A stretch of 47,323 bases of DNA, taken from positions 1 through 47,323 of the forward strand of contig CANBNK010000026.1 in NCBI GenBank assembly GCA_947371015.1, given 5' to 3'. Below the pieces are notes generated by a model. The model did not search any database, was not told the origin of the DNA, and saw nothing but the letters and a program-made list of their open reading frames with translations. Shown piece after piece: positions 8,261-16,424 of this stretch (positions are counted from its first letter, which is position 1; each line of letters begins with the position of its first letter). Source of the stretch: Acetobacteraceae bacterium. GTDB lineage: Bacteria > Pseudomonadota > Alphaproteobacteria > Acetobacterales > Acetobacteraceae. The position numbers and the translations under genes were made by a program.

Positions 8261-8948
8261 GGATATCCAGGCCTACTACGGCGAGGCGCATATCGTCCAG
8301 GGCGCCAGCCTGACGGTGAATGCTGGCGAGGTTGTCGCGCTGCTCGGCCGCAATGGCATGGGCAAGACCACGCTGATCCGCGCCATCATGGGCATGGCGC
8401 CGCCGCAATTGCGCAGCGGCCGGGTGCGCTGGCAGGGCCAGGACCTGGTGGGGCTGAAGCCGCATGAGATCGCCGCAAGGCGAATCGCCATCGTGCCGCA
8501 GGGGCGGCGGCTGTTCGCCTCGCTGACCGTGGTGGAGCACCTGACCATGGTGAAGTCCGCCCGCGCGACCGAGGGCTGGACGGTGGAGCGGGTGTTCGGG
8601 CTGTTTCCGAGGCTGGCGGAGCGGAAGGGGCATCGCGGCAACCAGCTTTCGGGCGGGGAGCGGCAGATGCTGGCGATTGGCCGCGCGCTGATGCTGGACC
8701 CCGAACTGATCCTGATGGACGAGCCCAGCGAGGGCCTGGCGCCGGCGATGGTGCAGCGGGTGGAGGAGATCGTGCTCGACCTCAAGCGCACCGGGCTGGC
8801 GATATTGATGGTGGAGCAGAATCTCTACAGCGCGCTGACCACGGCGGACCGGATCTACGTGCTGGAAACCGGCCGCGTGGTGCTGGAAACCACCGGCGCG
8901 GCGGCCAATGCCGACGAAGCGCTGCTGCGCCGGCAGCTGGGTATTTGA
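8247..8948 (+). CDS. livF: Branched-chain-type ABC transporter ATP-binding protein LivF
   Basis: The 233-residue second ATPase of the importer begins MLQVEDIQAYYGEAHIVQG. Walker A is GRNGMGKTT, the Q-loop is IAIVPQGRRLFASLTVVEHL, the signature is LSGGERQMLAI, and Walker B is LILMDEPSEGLAPAM with the switch residue changed to the LivF-typical Gln in LMVEQNL. It is the last gene of the operon and ends four bases before the amidase gene arriving from the other strand, leaving no room for a dedicated terminator. Confidence 0.93.
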   Translation: MLQVEDIQAYYGEAHIVQGASLTVNAGEVVALLGRNGMGKTTLIRAIMGMAPPQLRSGRVRWQGQDLVGLKPHEIAARRIAIVPQGRRLFASLTVVEHLTMVKSARATEGWTVERVFGLFPRLAERKGHRGNQLSGGERQMLAIGRALMLDPELILMDEPSEGLAPAMVQRVEEIVLDLKRTGLAILMVEQNLYSALTTADRIYVLETGRVVLETTGAAANADEALLRRQLGI

Positions 8949-8952
8949 ACGC

Positions 8953-11238
8953 TCAGATCGGCCCGAAGGCCGGTGGCATGATGCGGCGGCGCGACGCGGC
9001 TTCGTAGCTGGAGGCAATGCGCAGGGCGACGCCTTCGCGGCCGAGTTCAGCGCGGAACACCAGGGAGAAGGGCAGGCCGGGGGCGGCCAACCGCGTTGGC
9101 TCGTTGCTCGCCGTCGGCAGGTAGCGCTTGCCGTCCTCACTGAGCGTGAAGACCGGGTCGTAGGCGGTGGTGACGTAGCCGGCGGGGATCAGGATTTCGC
9201 TCAGGCCCGCATTGGGCCCGTGGAAGCTTTCGCCGCGCAGGTTCTGCTGCGTGCCTGGCTCGATGGCGCCACCGATCAGCCCGGGTGGCAACGGCGTATG
9301 CAGGCGCACGAAGGCGTCCAGCTTGTTTTCCAGCAGCACCATCATGTCCACGCGGCGCAGCATCTCCCGCAGCATGATGCGTTCATTGACGCCCTGGCGG
9401 CCATCCAGCGCGTTGCGCGGGTCCGTCACCGCTTCCCAGTTGAGGAAGGCGCTGCGCTGGTCGTCGCCCCAGAACTTGCTGCGGGCGTTCAGCGCGCGCC
9501 AGTCGCGCAGCGTTTCGGTGAAGCCCTTAGCGGCCCAGTCGGCGGCGCGGCGTTCCAGGTATTGCGAGATGTGGAAGCGGAAGGTCGGCGCCAATTCCTG
9601 TTGTTGGATGGTGGCGATATCAAGGTCGATGGGCGGCGGGATGCGTCCTTCGGCGAGGCCGACGCAGTAGTCCATCGGAGCCATGCTGCCACTGCCGAAG
9701 ACCTTGCCCGGCAGGAACTCGCAAGGGCTGATGGCGGCAGCGAATTCCTTGAATAGCGGCGTGCCATCTTCGCCGAGGCGGAACAGCAGTTCCGGCATGA
9801 AGATCGGCACCAGTTTTGCGAGGGCGCCGGTGAAGTCCACGCGCATCGGCTCGAAGGCCGGATCGGGCGCCGAGAAGCGGTCCGCCGACGCGACCAGCGT
9901 TGCGCCAAGCTGTGCGCCGAGCACGTTCTTGATCTCGGTGCGGGCGGCGGTGACGATCGGTTCCGCCTGCTTCTGGCCCGGGTAGATGCGCAGTGATTCC
10001 GTCACCACGCCAAGCCGCACGCCGGCCAGAGTGCCTTCCGCCAGGTGCTTCACATAGGGCGGCTGCGCCAGGCTGCGCGGCACGGTGGTGTAGGGGTCGC
10101 GCGGGTCGTAGCCGCCCAATTCCGGGTCCAGCAGCCCGTCCAGCACCTTGGCGCAATCCTCGATCCGGCGGGCGTGGATGCCGGTGCGGTCGCAGTAGAT
10201 GTCGGCACCGATGGCGCCGCCGTCGAAGCCGATCATCGCCTTGTGCGGCAGGATCAGCGCGACGGCATTGTGGTTGGACGGGCCACGGCAGGAAGCGCGG
10301 GTTTCCTCGCCCAGGCTGCACATCACCAGGTTGGTGCTGACCGACAGCGCCGAGCCCGAGGAGGAGCCGAGCGAGGCTGAGCGCGTGGTGTCGTACGGGT
10401 TGGAGGGATTGCCGCCCCAGGTGCTGCGCTGGTAGCCCAGCGTGGAGTGCAGCACTTTTTCAGGTTTGTGCGCGCCGCCGGGGTCGCCGGCGCGGCCATT
10501 GTACTCGGTGCAGATCGCCTTGGCGTAGATGATGGCGCCCTTGGTGCGCAGTTGCTCGACCAATAGGTGGTCGCGGGCGGGGAAGTCCATGTCGTAGGCG
10601 GCGTCGCCGCCGCCGGTGCTGCGCATATCCTTGGTGTCGAAGGGGTCCTTGAAGGAGAAGACGACGCCGTACATCGGCATCTCCTCCAGCGGCGGATTGG
10701 TGCCGTAGTGCGCGTCCAACTCGGCGGCGCGTTCAAGGGCGTCTGGCTGGTGGCGGAACATTTCACAGGCCGGCGGGGCGCCCGGCGGCAGCGGCAGGGA
10801 AGGGTGGGCGTCGAAGGCGCCCTTGCAGGTGACGCTGCGTTCCCCGCGGATGTTCAGCGTGGAAAGCGCGTTGACCTGGCCGGCATTGGGCTTGCCGACC
10901 AGCATGCCGAACTGCTGCGCAACGCTGGGGTCCGAGGCGGTTGCTTCCATGCGGCCGAACTCCAGTGGTGGGCCGCTGTAGCGGTGCAGGTCCGGCAGCA
11001 CGGTGGCGGCGGCGACGGTCTCAACCGGGAAGCGCAGTGACGCGCCGGCGCGGACCGTGCCTTCGGCCGCGGCGACATCGGCGCCATCGGCGGTCAGCAG
11101 CAGGCTGGCCGGGCCGTTGAAGGCGCGGGCGCGGGCGATGTAGTGCTGCACCACCGCGACGCAGGTGGTGCGGCCGGCGCGGATCGCCGCGTGCAACTCG
11201 GCGATGGTGGCTTCTTCCAACTGGAAGGGCTTGGTCAT
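8953..11238 (-). CDS. Amidase-signature family hydrolase, unusually long
   Basis: The 761-residue protein contains the amidase-signature core. Catalytic Lys197 lies in GVVFSFKD, the cis-Ser is about residue 294 in GSSSGSA, and the nucleophile Ser316 is in GEETRASCRGPS, so the Ser-cisSer-Lys triad is intact. Family members hydrolyse carboxamides and are usually 450-550 residues. Here there is extra sequence before the Lys (about residues 90-190) and a C-terminal part of more than 200 residues without a motif I recognise. No signal peptide is seen, so it is probably cytoplasmic. The MTKPFQLEE start was chosen over ATG 11259, which would overlap the previous gene. It is last in the operon with the iron-sulfur protein and flavoprotein. 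Confidence 0.82.
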   Translation of the reverse strand: MTKPFQLEEATIAELHAAIRAGRTTCVAVVQHYIARARAFNGPASLLLTADGADVAAAEGTVRAGASLRFPVETVAAATVLPDLHRYSGPPLEFGRMEATASDPSVAQQFGMLVGKPNAGQVNALSTLNIRGERSVTCKGAFDAHPSLPLPPGAPPACEMFRHQPDALERAAELDAHYGTNPPLEEMPMYGVVFSFKDPFDTKDMRSTGGGDAAYDMDFPARDHLLVEQLRTKGAIIYAKAICTEYNGRAGDPGGAHKPEKVLHSTLGYQRSTWGGNPSNPYDTTRSASLGSSSGSALSVSTNLVMCSLGEETRASCRGPSNHNAVALILPHKAMIGFDGGAIGADIYCDRTGIHARRIEDCAKVLDGLLDPELGGYDPRDPYTTVPRSLAQPPYVKHLAEGTLAGVRLGVVTESLRIYPGQKQAEPIVTAARTEIKNVLGAQLGATLVASADRFSAPDPAFEPMRVDFTGALAKLVPIFMPELLFRLGEDGTPLFKEFAAAISPCEFLPGKVFGSGSMAPMDYCVGLAEGRIPPPIDLDIATIQQQELAPTFRFHISQYLERRAADWAAKGFTETLRDWRALNARSKFWGDDQRSAFLNWEAVTDPRNALDGRQGVNERIMLREMLRRVDMMVLLENKLDAFVRLHTPLPPGLIGGAIEPGTQQNLRGESFHGPNAGLSEILIPAGYVTTAYDPVFTLSEDGKRYLPTASNEPTRLAAPGLPFSLVFRAELGREGVALRIASSYEAASRRRIMPPAFGPI

Positions 11239-11242
11239 GGCG

Positions 11243-11572
11243 TCAGTCCAGCCTTTCATCGGGCGGCGCGATCACGGTGGCCAGGTCGCGCAGCAGGGTC
11301 TTGTTGGGCAGCGGGTCCAGCCGCATGTCGCGCGCTTCCAGCCGGGCGGTGCAGGCGTAGATGACCTTGCCATCCAGCAGCATCATGCATTCCTTGCAGG
11401 CATTGGCGTTGAGGCAGGCGTAGCGGAAGGCCAGCGTCGGGTCGGTGCCGATGCGCAGGCGGCGCAGCGCGTCCAACACCGACTCACCCGGCTCGAAGCT
11501 CAACTCGAACACGTCGTGGCGCGGCGCTTCGCCCGGGCCGCCGCGGCGGATGTGGAGCGTGGTCGTCGGCAT
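11243..11572 (-). CDS. Stand-alone 2Fe-2S protein, N-terminal-domain-only SdhB/FrdB homologue
   Basis: The 109-residue protein corresponds only to the plant-type 2Fe-2S N-terminal domain of succinate dehydrogenase/fumarate reductase iron-sulfur subunits. It starts TTLHIRRG, has the FEPGESVLDALRRL stretch and a cysteine cluster RYACLNANACKECMM followed by VIYAC (Cys at about 52, 58, 61 and 73). The second domain with the 3Fe-4S and 4Fe-4S clusters is absent. The first spacing is C-x5-C rather than the usual C-x4-C. Its start overlaps the flavoprotein stop (TGATG), so it probably passes electrons to or from that flavoprotein, which would lack a membrane anchor or quinone site. Confidence 0.8.
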   Translation of the reverse strand: MPTTTLHIRRGGPGEAPRHDVFELSFEPGESVLDALRRLRIGTDPTLAFRYACLNANACKECMMLLDGKVIYACTARLEARDMRLDPLPNKTLLRDLATVIAPPDERLD

Positions 11573-13254
11573 CAGGCAAGCTCCGGCACGCCGGCGCGCA
11601 GGCGCAGCGGCAGGTTGCGTTCCCAGCTGGGCGACATCTCGGGGAAGTCCTCGCGCTGATGCGCGCCGCGGCTTTCGGTGCGGGCAGTGGCGGCGAGGAC
11701 GACGCTCTTGGCGACCAGCAGCATCTGCCGCAGGTCCAGCCAGTCCAGCCGCACCAGGTCATGCGCCAGGCCGGGAGTGCCAGGGGGCGCGGTGCCGATT
11801 TCCTCGCGCAGTGCGGCCAACGCCGCGGCGGCGCGGGCCAGGCCCGCGGCGGTGCGGAACGGGCCGACATCGGCGGCCATGATGTGCTGCAACCGCGCCA
11901 CCAGCGCGGCGGTGTTCTGCGCCGGGCCTTCAGCGGCCAGCAGCGCCAGGGCGGGGCGGGCGGCCGCAACGTCGAAGGCGGGTGCGCCCTCGGCTGCCTG
12001 GCGCGCGGCCTCGGCACCTGCCAGCCGGCCGAAGGCCAGGGCTTCGGTGATGGCATTGCCGGAGAGCCGGTTGGCGCCATTCGCGCCGCCCACCGCTTCG
12101 CCGGCACACAGCAGGCCCGGCACATCCGTGCGCATGGCGGTGTCCACGCGCACGCCGCCCATGTGGTAATGCGCAATCGGCGAAACCTCGATGCAGTCGC
12201 GCGTCAGGTCGATGCCGTTCGCCGCCAGCTTGTCGATCACCGGGCCGAAGGCGGCGCGCAATTCGGCGGCGGGTACGTGGGTGAAGCTGAGCCAGGCGCC
12301 GCCATTGGGCGAGCCGTGGCCGGCTTCCACTTCCTTGATGATCGCGTGGGTCGCCAGGTCCCGCGTGGTGCTGTAGGTGCCGTTCTCGGCGTCGCCGCCC
12401 CAGCGTTCGACGAACTCCTGCATCGCGCCGTTCAGCAGCCTTCCGCCCAGCTTGTAGCGGAACGGGTCCCACATGATCGGGTCCATGCCGATCAGCCGCG
12501 GTGCCAGGTGGCCGATGGGGAAGAACTGCACGAACTCCATGTCCAGCAGCGTGGCGCCGGCGCGCATGGCCAGCGCATAGCCGTCGCCGGACATGTTGGC
12601 GCTGGCGCTGTTGCGCGCGTACAGCCTGGTCAGCCCGCCGGTGGCGATGATTGTGGTCGGCGCCGCAATGGTCAGCGGCGCGCCGGAAGCCACGTGCAGC
12701 GCCACCGCGCCGGTGACGCGTCCGTCCTGCACCACCAGGTCGGTGACCAGCATCTCGCCGATGCGGCGGATGGCGTCGCCGACGCGCTGCACCTGCGCCC
12801 GCAACGCCTTGGAAACTGCTGGGCCGGTCGAGAGGAAGTCCACATAGACGCAGCGCGCGCGGTCATGCCCGGGCGCCTGCACACTCGCAAAACCGGTACC
12901 GGCACGGGCCCAGCCGACCTTCCAGCGGTCCATCTCCAGGATGCATTCAGCGCCGACTTCGCACAGCAACGCTGCCAGCGCGGGGTCGCAGAGGCCACGC
13001 CCGGCGGCAAGCGTATCGGCCAAATGGTGGCGCCAGTCGTCGTCGGGGCCGACGGCTGCGGCCACCGTCATCTGCGCCATCACGGTGGCGCCACCACGGC
13101 CGATCAGGCTGCGGTCCAGCAGCAGCACGCTGCCGGCGCCCTGGCGCGCTGCCTCGATGGCGGCGTACATGCCGGCCGCCCCGGCGCCGATGATCAGGAC
13201 ATCGGCGGTGAAATGCCGGGGCTGGTTGCTGGCGGGAATGGCGCTGTTCCTCAA
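11572..13254 (-). CDS. FAD-binding fumarate reductase/succinate dehydrogenase flavoprotein-like dehydrogenase
   Basis: The 560-residue protein has the Rossmann FAD motif DVLIIGAGAAGMYAAIEAAR (residues 18-37), the IIATGG strand, and the FAD-linked family motif SPIAHYHMGGVRVD (His362 to Gly367). The C-terminal FAD segment is CAGEAVGGANGANRLSGNA. The active-site region resembles SdhA/FrdA/aspartate oxidase, so it probably oxidises or reduces a C-C bond next to a carboxylate. No ATG fits the conserved N-terminus. TTG at 13254, eight bases after the preceding stop, gives a short lead and is the best candidate. With the small iron-sulfur protein it forms a two-gene soluble dehydrogenase. Confidence 0.82.
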   Translation of the reverse strand: MRNSAIPASNQPRHFTADVLIIGAGAAGMYAAIEAARQGAGSVLLLDRSLIGRGGATVMAQMTVAAAVGPDDDWRHHLADTLAAGRGLCDPALAALLCEVGAECILEMDRWKVGWARAGTGFASVQAPGHDRARCVYVDFLSTGPAVSKALRAQVQRVGDAIRRIGEMLVTDLVVQDGRVTGAVALHVASGAPLTIAAPTTIIATGGLTRLYARNSASANMSGDGYALAMRAGATLLDMEFVQFFPIGHLAPRLIGMDPIMWDPFRYKLGGRLLNGAMQEFVERWGGDAENGTYSTTRDLATHAIIKEVEAGHGSPNGGAWLSFTHVPAAELRAAFGPVIDKLAANGIDLTRDCIEVSPIAHYHMGGVRVDTAMRTDVPGLLCAGEAVGGANGANRLSGNAITEALAFGRLAGAEAARQAAEGAPAFDVAAARPALALLAAEGPAQNTAALVARLQHIMAADVGPFRTAAGLARAAAALAALREEIGTAPPGTPGLAHDLVRLDWLDLRQMLLVAKSVVLAATARTESRGAHQREDFPEMSPSWERNLPLRLRAGVPELA

Positions 13255-13261
13255 GATACGG

Positions 13262-14224
13262 TTATTCCGGCTGCACGCCGGCGGCCTGCACCACGGCGGC
13301 GTGGCGGGCAATCTCGGCGGCGAGGAAGTCGCGGAAGGCGGCGACCGACATCGGCAGCCCGACCGCGCCCAGCGCCGCCTGCGCCGCAATGACCTGCGGC
13401 TCCGCCAGGAAGCGATTTACCTCGGCGTTCAACCGCTCCACCACCGCGGCCGGCATGGCGGCGTGACCGAACAGCCCGTTCCACAAGCCGGCCTCGAACC
13501 CCGGCCAAGTCTCCGCCAGCGTCGGCAGTTCCGCCAGCTGCGGGTCCCGCGCGCTGCCGCCGGTGGCGATGCCACGGATCTGCCCGGCGCGAATCAACGG
13601 CGCCAGGGTGAAGCTACCGTCGAACATCAGCTGGATCTGGCCGGCGACCAGCGAGGTCCGCGCCTCCGCATAATTGCGGAACGGGATGTGCTGCATGCGG
13701 ATGCCCGCCTGCACCGCCAGCCGCTCCATGGAAAGATGCAGCGCCGAGCCTGGGCCGGAGGAGGCGTAGTTGAGTTCGCCCGGATGCGCCTTCGCGTAGG
13801 CGATCAGCTCCGCCAGTGAATGCACCGGCAGCGCATTGGCGACGCAGAGCGCGAAAGGCACGCTGTCGATCATCGCAATCGGCGCCAGGTCGGTCATCAG
13901 GCGGAAGGGGCGGCGCGGTTGCAGTGTCTCGTTGATGGTCTGGTTGGTGGTGCCGACGACCAGCGTGTGGCCGTCCGGTGTGCTCTTCGCCACCACGTCC
14001 ACGCCGATGGTGCCGGCCAGGCCGGGGCGGTTCTCCACCACCACCGGCTGGCCCAGCCCCTGGCCGAGCCGTTCCGCCAGCAGCCGCGCCACCGTGTCCG
14101 TCATGCCGCCGGGGGAGTAGGGCACCACCAGGCGCAGCGGCCGTCGCGGCCAGGGTTCCTGTGCGGCGGCAGGCAAGGCCAAGCCCAGCGCGGCCAGGGT
14201 CAGCAGGTCTCGGCGTTTCGGCAT
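13262..14224 (-). CDS. Bug/TctC-family tripartite tricarboxylate transporter substrate-binding protein
   Basis: The 320-residue exported protein starts MPKRRDLLTLAALGLALPAA with a twin-arginine-like signal. The mature part shows Bug-family motifs: RLVVPYSPGGMTDTVAR, VVENRPGLAGTIGVDVVAKS, LNYASSGPGSALHLSME and IRGIATGG. These proteins bind carboxylates and similar anions. The membrane partners TctA and TctB are not in the window, which is common for this expanded family. ATG 14224 was chosen because GGGGGA stands five bases ahead. ATG 14275 would overlap the previous stop and remains possible. The gene sits inside a catabolic operon. Confidence 0.88.
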   Translation of the reverse strand: MPKRRDLLTLAALGLALPAAAQEPWPRRPLRLVVPYSPGGMTDTVARLLAERLGQGLGQPVVVENRPGLAGTIGVDVVAKSTPDGHTLVVGTTNQTINETLQPRRPFRLMTDLAPIAMIDSVPFALCVANALPVHSLAELIAYAKAHPGELNYASSGPGSALHLSMERLAVQAGIRMQHIPFRNYAEARTSLVAGQIQLMFDGSFTLAPLIRAGQIRGIATGGSARDPQLAELPTLAETWPGFEAGLWNGLFGHAAMPAAVVERLNAEVNRFLAEPQVIAAQAALGAVGLPMSVAAFRDFLAAEIARHAAVVQAAGVQPE

Positions 14225-14271
14225 GGCATCCCCCAAGGCGGCGGCGCGGACGGTGCAATCAGCGTGCCGGC

Positions 14272-15267
14272 TCATGCCAGCCAGACGGTGCGGCGCTCGG
14301 CCAGCGCCTGTTCCACCGCCGCTGCCAGGCGCACCAGGCGCAGCCCATCGGCACCGGTGCCGAGGCGCGTGCCGCCATCGGCCAGGTCGAGTGCGAAGCC
14401 GTCCAGTTCATCGCGGTACAGGTCGCAGGCGGGCACACTTTCCTTGTGCTTGCCCTGGGCGTTGGTGACGGTGAGGGTGAAGTCCTCCACCCAGCGCAGC
14501 GGCCCGGTGCGCAGCATGCCGGCGGTGCCCAGCACCACCAGGTCGCTGCCCGAAAAAGGTGCCTCGCGCGAGGCTCGCAGGCTGACCTGCACGTCGTTGG
14601 CGGTTTGCAGCAGCAGGGAAATGGTATCGGCGCCCAGGCCGCTGCCGGGCGGCGGGAAGGCCAGGCCGGAGACGCTGGCGTAGTCGCTGCCCAACAGGCG
14701 CGGCACCAGGTCCAACAGATGCAGACCGACATCATACAAGATGCCGCCACCCTGGGCCGGGTCCTCGCGCCAGGGCGCGCGTTCCGACAGCGGCGCGGCG
14801 CGTTCGATGGAAACCGCGCGCGGCGTGCCGATGACGCCGCTGCGCAGTACCTCGCCGACGCGGTCGAGGAACTTCTCGAACCGCAGATGCAGGCCGAGGC
14901 GGAGCATGACGCCGGCATTTTCGCAGGCGGTAACCATGGCTTCGGCATCGGCCTGGGTCATCGCCAGCGGCTTTTCGCACAGCACATGCTTGCCGGCGGC
15001 GGCAGCGGCCAGCACCACCGGCAGATGCCGGTCATTCGGCGTCATCACGAAGACAGCATCCACGTCGGGCGCGCGGACCAGTTCCTCATAGCTGTCGTAG
15101 ATCGTGGGGATGCCGTGACGGGCACCGAATTCGCGGCCCTTGGCGGGGTCGCGCGTGGCGCCGGCCGTCACCACCGCGTGCTTCGCGCGGCCGGCGGCGG
15201 GCATGATGCCGTTGCCGGCCAGGGAACCGAGGCCGACCAGGCCCCACCGCAACGTCTTCGCACTCAT
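14272..15267 (-). CDS. Gfo/Idh/MocA-family NAD(P)-dependent oxidoreductase
   Basis: The 331-residue protein starts MSAKTLRWGLVGLGSLAGNG, with the dinucleotide-binding glycine motif GLGSLAGNG, followed by the family signature VLCEKPLAM containing the conserved EKP Lys near residue 98. The C-terminal alpha/beta domain has GGGILYDVGLHLLDL, carrying the His typical of the active site. Members oxidise or reduce sugars, inositols and related polyols. It is the first gene of the minus-strand operon leading to the Bug protein, dehydrogenase pair and amidase, so it probably handles the same substrate or a breakdown product. Confidence 0.87.
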   Translation of the reverse strand: MSAKTLRWGLVGLGSLAGNGIMPAAGRAKHAVVTAGATRDPAKGREFGARHGIPTIYDSYEELVRAPDVDAVFVMTPNDRHLPVVLAAAAAGKHVLCEKPLAMTQADAEAMVTACENAGVMLRLGLHLRFEKFLDRVGEVLRSGVIGTPRAVSIERAAPLSERAPWREDPAQGGGILYDVGLHLLDLVPRLLGSDYASVSGLAFPPPGSGLGADTISLLLQTANDVQVSLRASREAPFSGSDLVVLGTAGMLRTGPLRWVEDFTLTVTNAQGKHKESVPACDLYRDELDGFALDLADGGTRLGTGADGLRLVRLAAAVEQALAERRTVWLA

Positions 15268-15463
15268 GCCAGGTTCTCCGCTCCGGCAGTCAGCATAGCG
15301 AAGCCGCGCGCATCGCCTACTCCCGACCGCGGCCTGGGCCAGATTGCCGCTGGAACGGGCAATCCCGGTCTGGCAGCGGCGATATCGCCTGGCGTTTTCG
15401 TTGATGCCGTGGCGCGCGGTCAGCGACGATCGATGCCGAATCAACCTGAAAAGGACTGGCACC

Positions 15464-16345
15464 ATGCTGGGACGAGCCCTTGCGACCGCCGCGCTGCTGG
15501 CCGGCAGTTTCTTCGCCGCGCCTGACGCCGCCGCGTAGCAGACGCTGGAGGCGATCAAGGCCCGCGGCCAGTTGCTCTGCGGCACCGGCACCGGCACCGG
15601 CATCGGCATCGGCACCGGCATCGGCATCGGCATCGGCACCGGCGTCGCCGGCTTCGGCCTGCCGGACAGCCGCGGCGTCTGGCAGGGCATGGATGTGGAT
15701 TTGTGCCGCGGCCTGGCGGTGGCGATCTTCAATGACCGCGAGAAGGTGCGCTTCGTGCCGCTCTCCTCCTCCACCCGCTTCACCGCGCTGGGCGCTGGCG
15801 AGGTGGACGTGCTGTTCCGCACCAGCACGCAGACCATGATGCGCGACGTGACGCTGGGGCTGCGCCATGTGACCACCTACTTCCGCAGCATCAACACGCC
15901 GTTCCGTCCGGTGGTGTTCGAGCGCACCGACCAGGCCCAGGCCGCCTTGCAGGCGGGCCGCTGCGACAGCTTCGGCACCGATCCCTCCCAGCTGGCGTGC
16001 GTGCGTTCCACCATGACCAACCCGTGCGACTGGACCATCTTGCCGGAGCGTTCCAGCAAGGAACCCTTCGGCGCCCATATCCGCCGCGCCGACGATCAGT
16101 GGTTTGACGTGGTGCGCTGGTACACCACGGCGCTGATCGAGGCAGAGGAACTGGGCGTGACGCCGGAACTGGGCGAGGCGCTGAAGCTGGACCGCGCCTG
16201 GGCCTACAACCTGGTCCGCGCCATGGGAAATTATGGCGAGGTCTACAACCGCTCCTTCGGTCCCAGCACCAGCATCGACCTGCCGCGCGGGCCGAACAAC
16301 CTGTGGACCCAGGGCGGGCTGATCTACGCACTGCCGATGCGCTGA
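15464..16345 (+). pseudogene. Decayed AapJ-like general L-amino-acid-binding protein gene
   Basis: The reading frame encodes a 24-residue signal peptide (MLGRALATAALLAGSFFAAP and four more residues), then a TAG stop at 15536-15538 exactly where mature protein should begin, and then continues in frame with QTLEAIKARGQLLCG. The rest clearly matches polar-amino-acid binding proteins: GMDVDLCRGLAVAIF, STRFTALGAGEVDVLFRTST, GRCDSFGTDPSQL, DDQWFDVVRWYTTALIEAEE and WTQGGLIYALPMR. Compared with the family it lacks about 40 residues after VTTYF and about 30 after EELGVT, and it contains an expanded Gly-Thr/Gly-Ile tract. C-to-T change of a CAG codon would explain the amber. No permease or ATPase genes of this system lie nearby. 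Confidence 0.78.
15581..15646 (+). repeat. Hexanucleotide tandem repeat (GGCAYC) inside the binding-protein pseudogene
   Basis: Ten consecutive units of GGCACC or GGCATC (15581-15640) plus one variant unit GGCGTC encode alternating Gly-Thr and Gly-Ile. Related binding proteins have only a few residues between the conserved CG and the GFG-like segment. The unit length keeps the frame. Slippage expansion after loss of function is the simplest explanation. Confidence 0.85.
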
Positions 16346-16424
16346 GGCGAAGCGGCAAGGGTTGGACTACGCGCTCAATCCTGCCGCGAAGCGCATGCGC
16401 TACCCACGCATCAACTCCGCTGCG

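Noticed and set aside
11659-13392. Long plus-strand frame (577 codons) antisense to the flavoprotein gene
   Set aside because: It lies opposite a gene with clear FAD motifs. Its composition is the Gly/Ala/Arg/His-rich type produced by the complementary frame of GC-rich codons.
15581-15646. CRISPR-like or minisatellite array
   Set aside because: Units are six bases with no spacers and lie inside a decayed coding sequence, so this is a simple in-frame tandem repeat.
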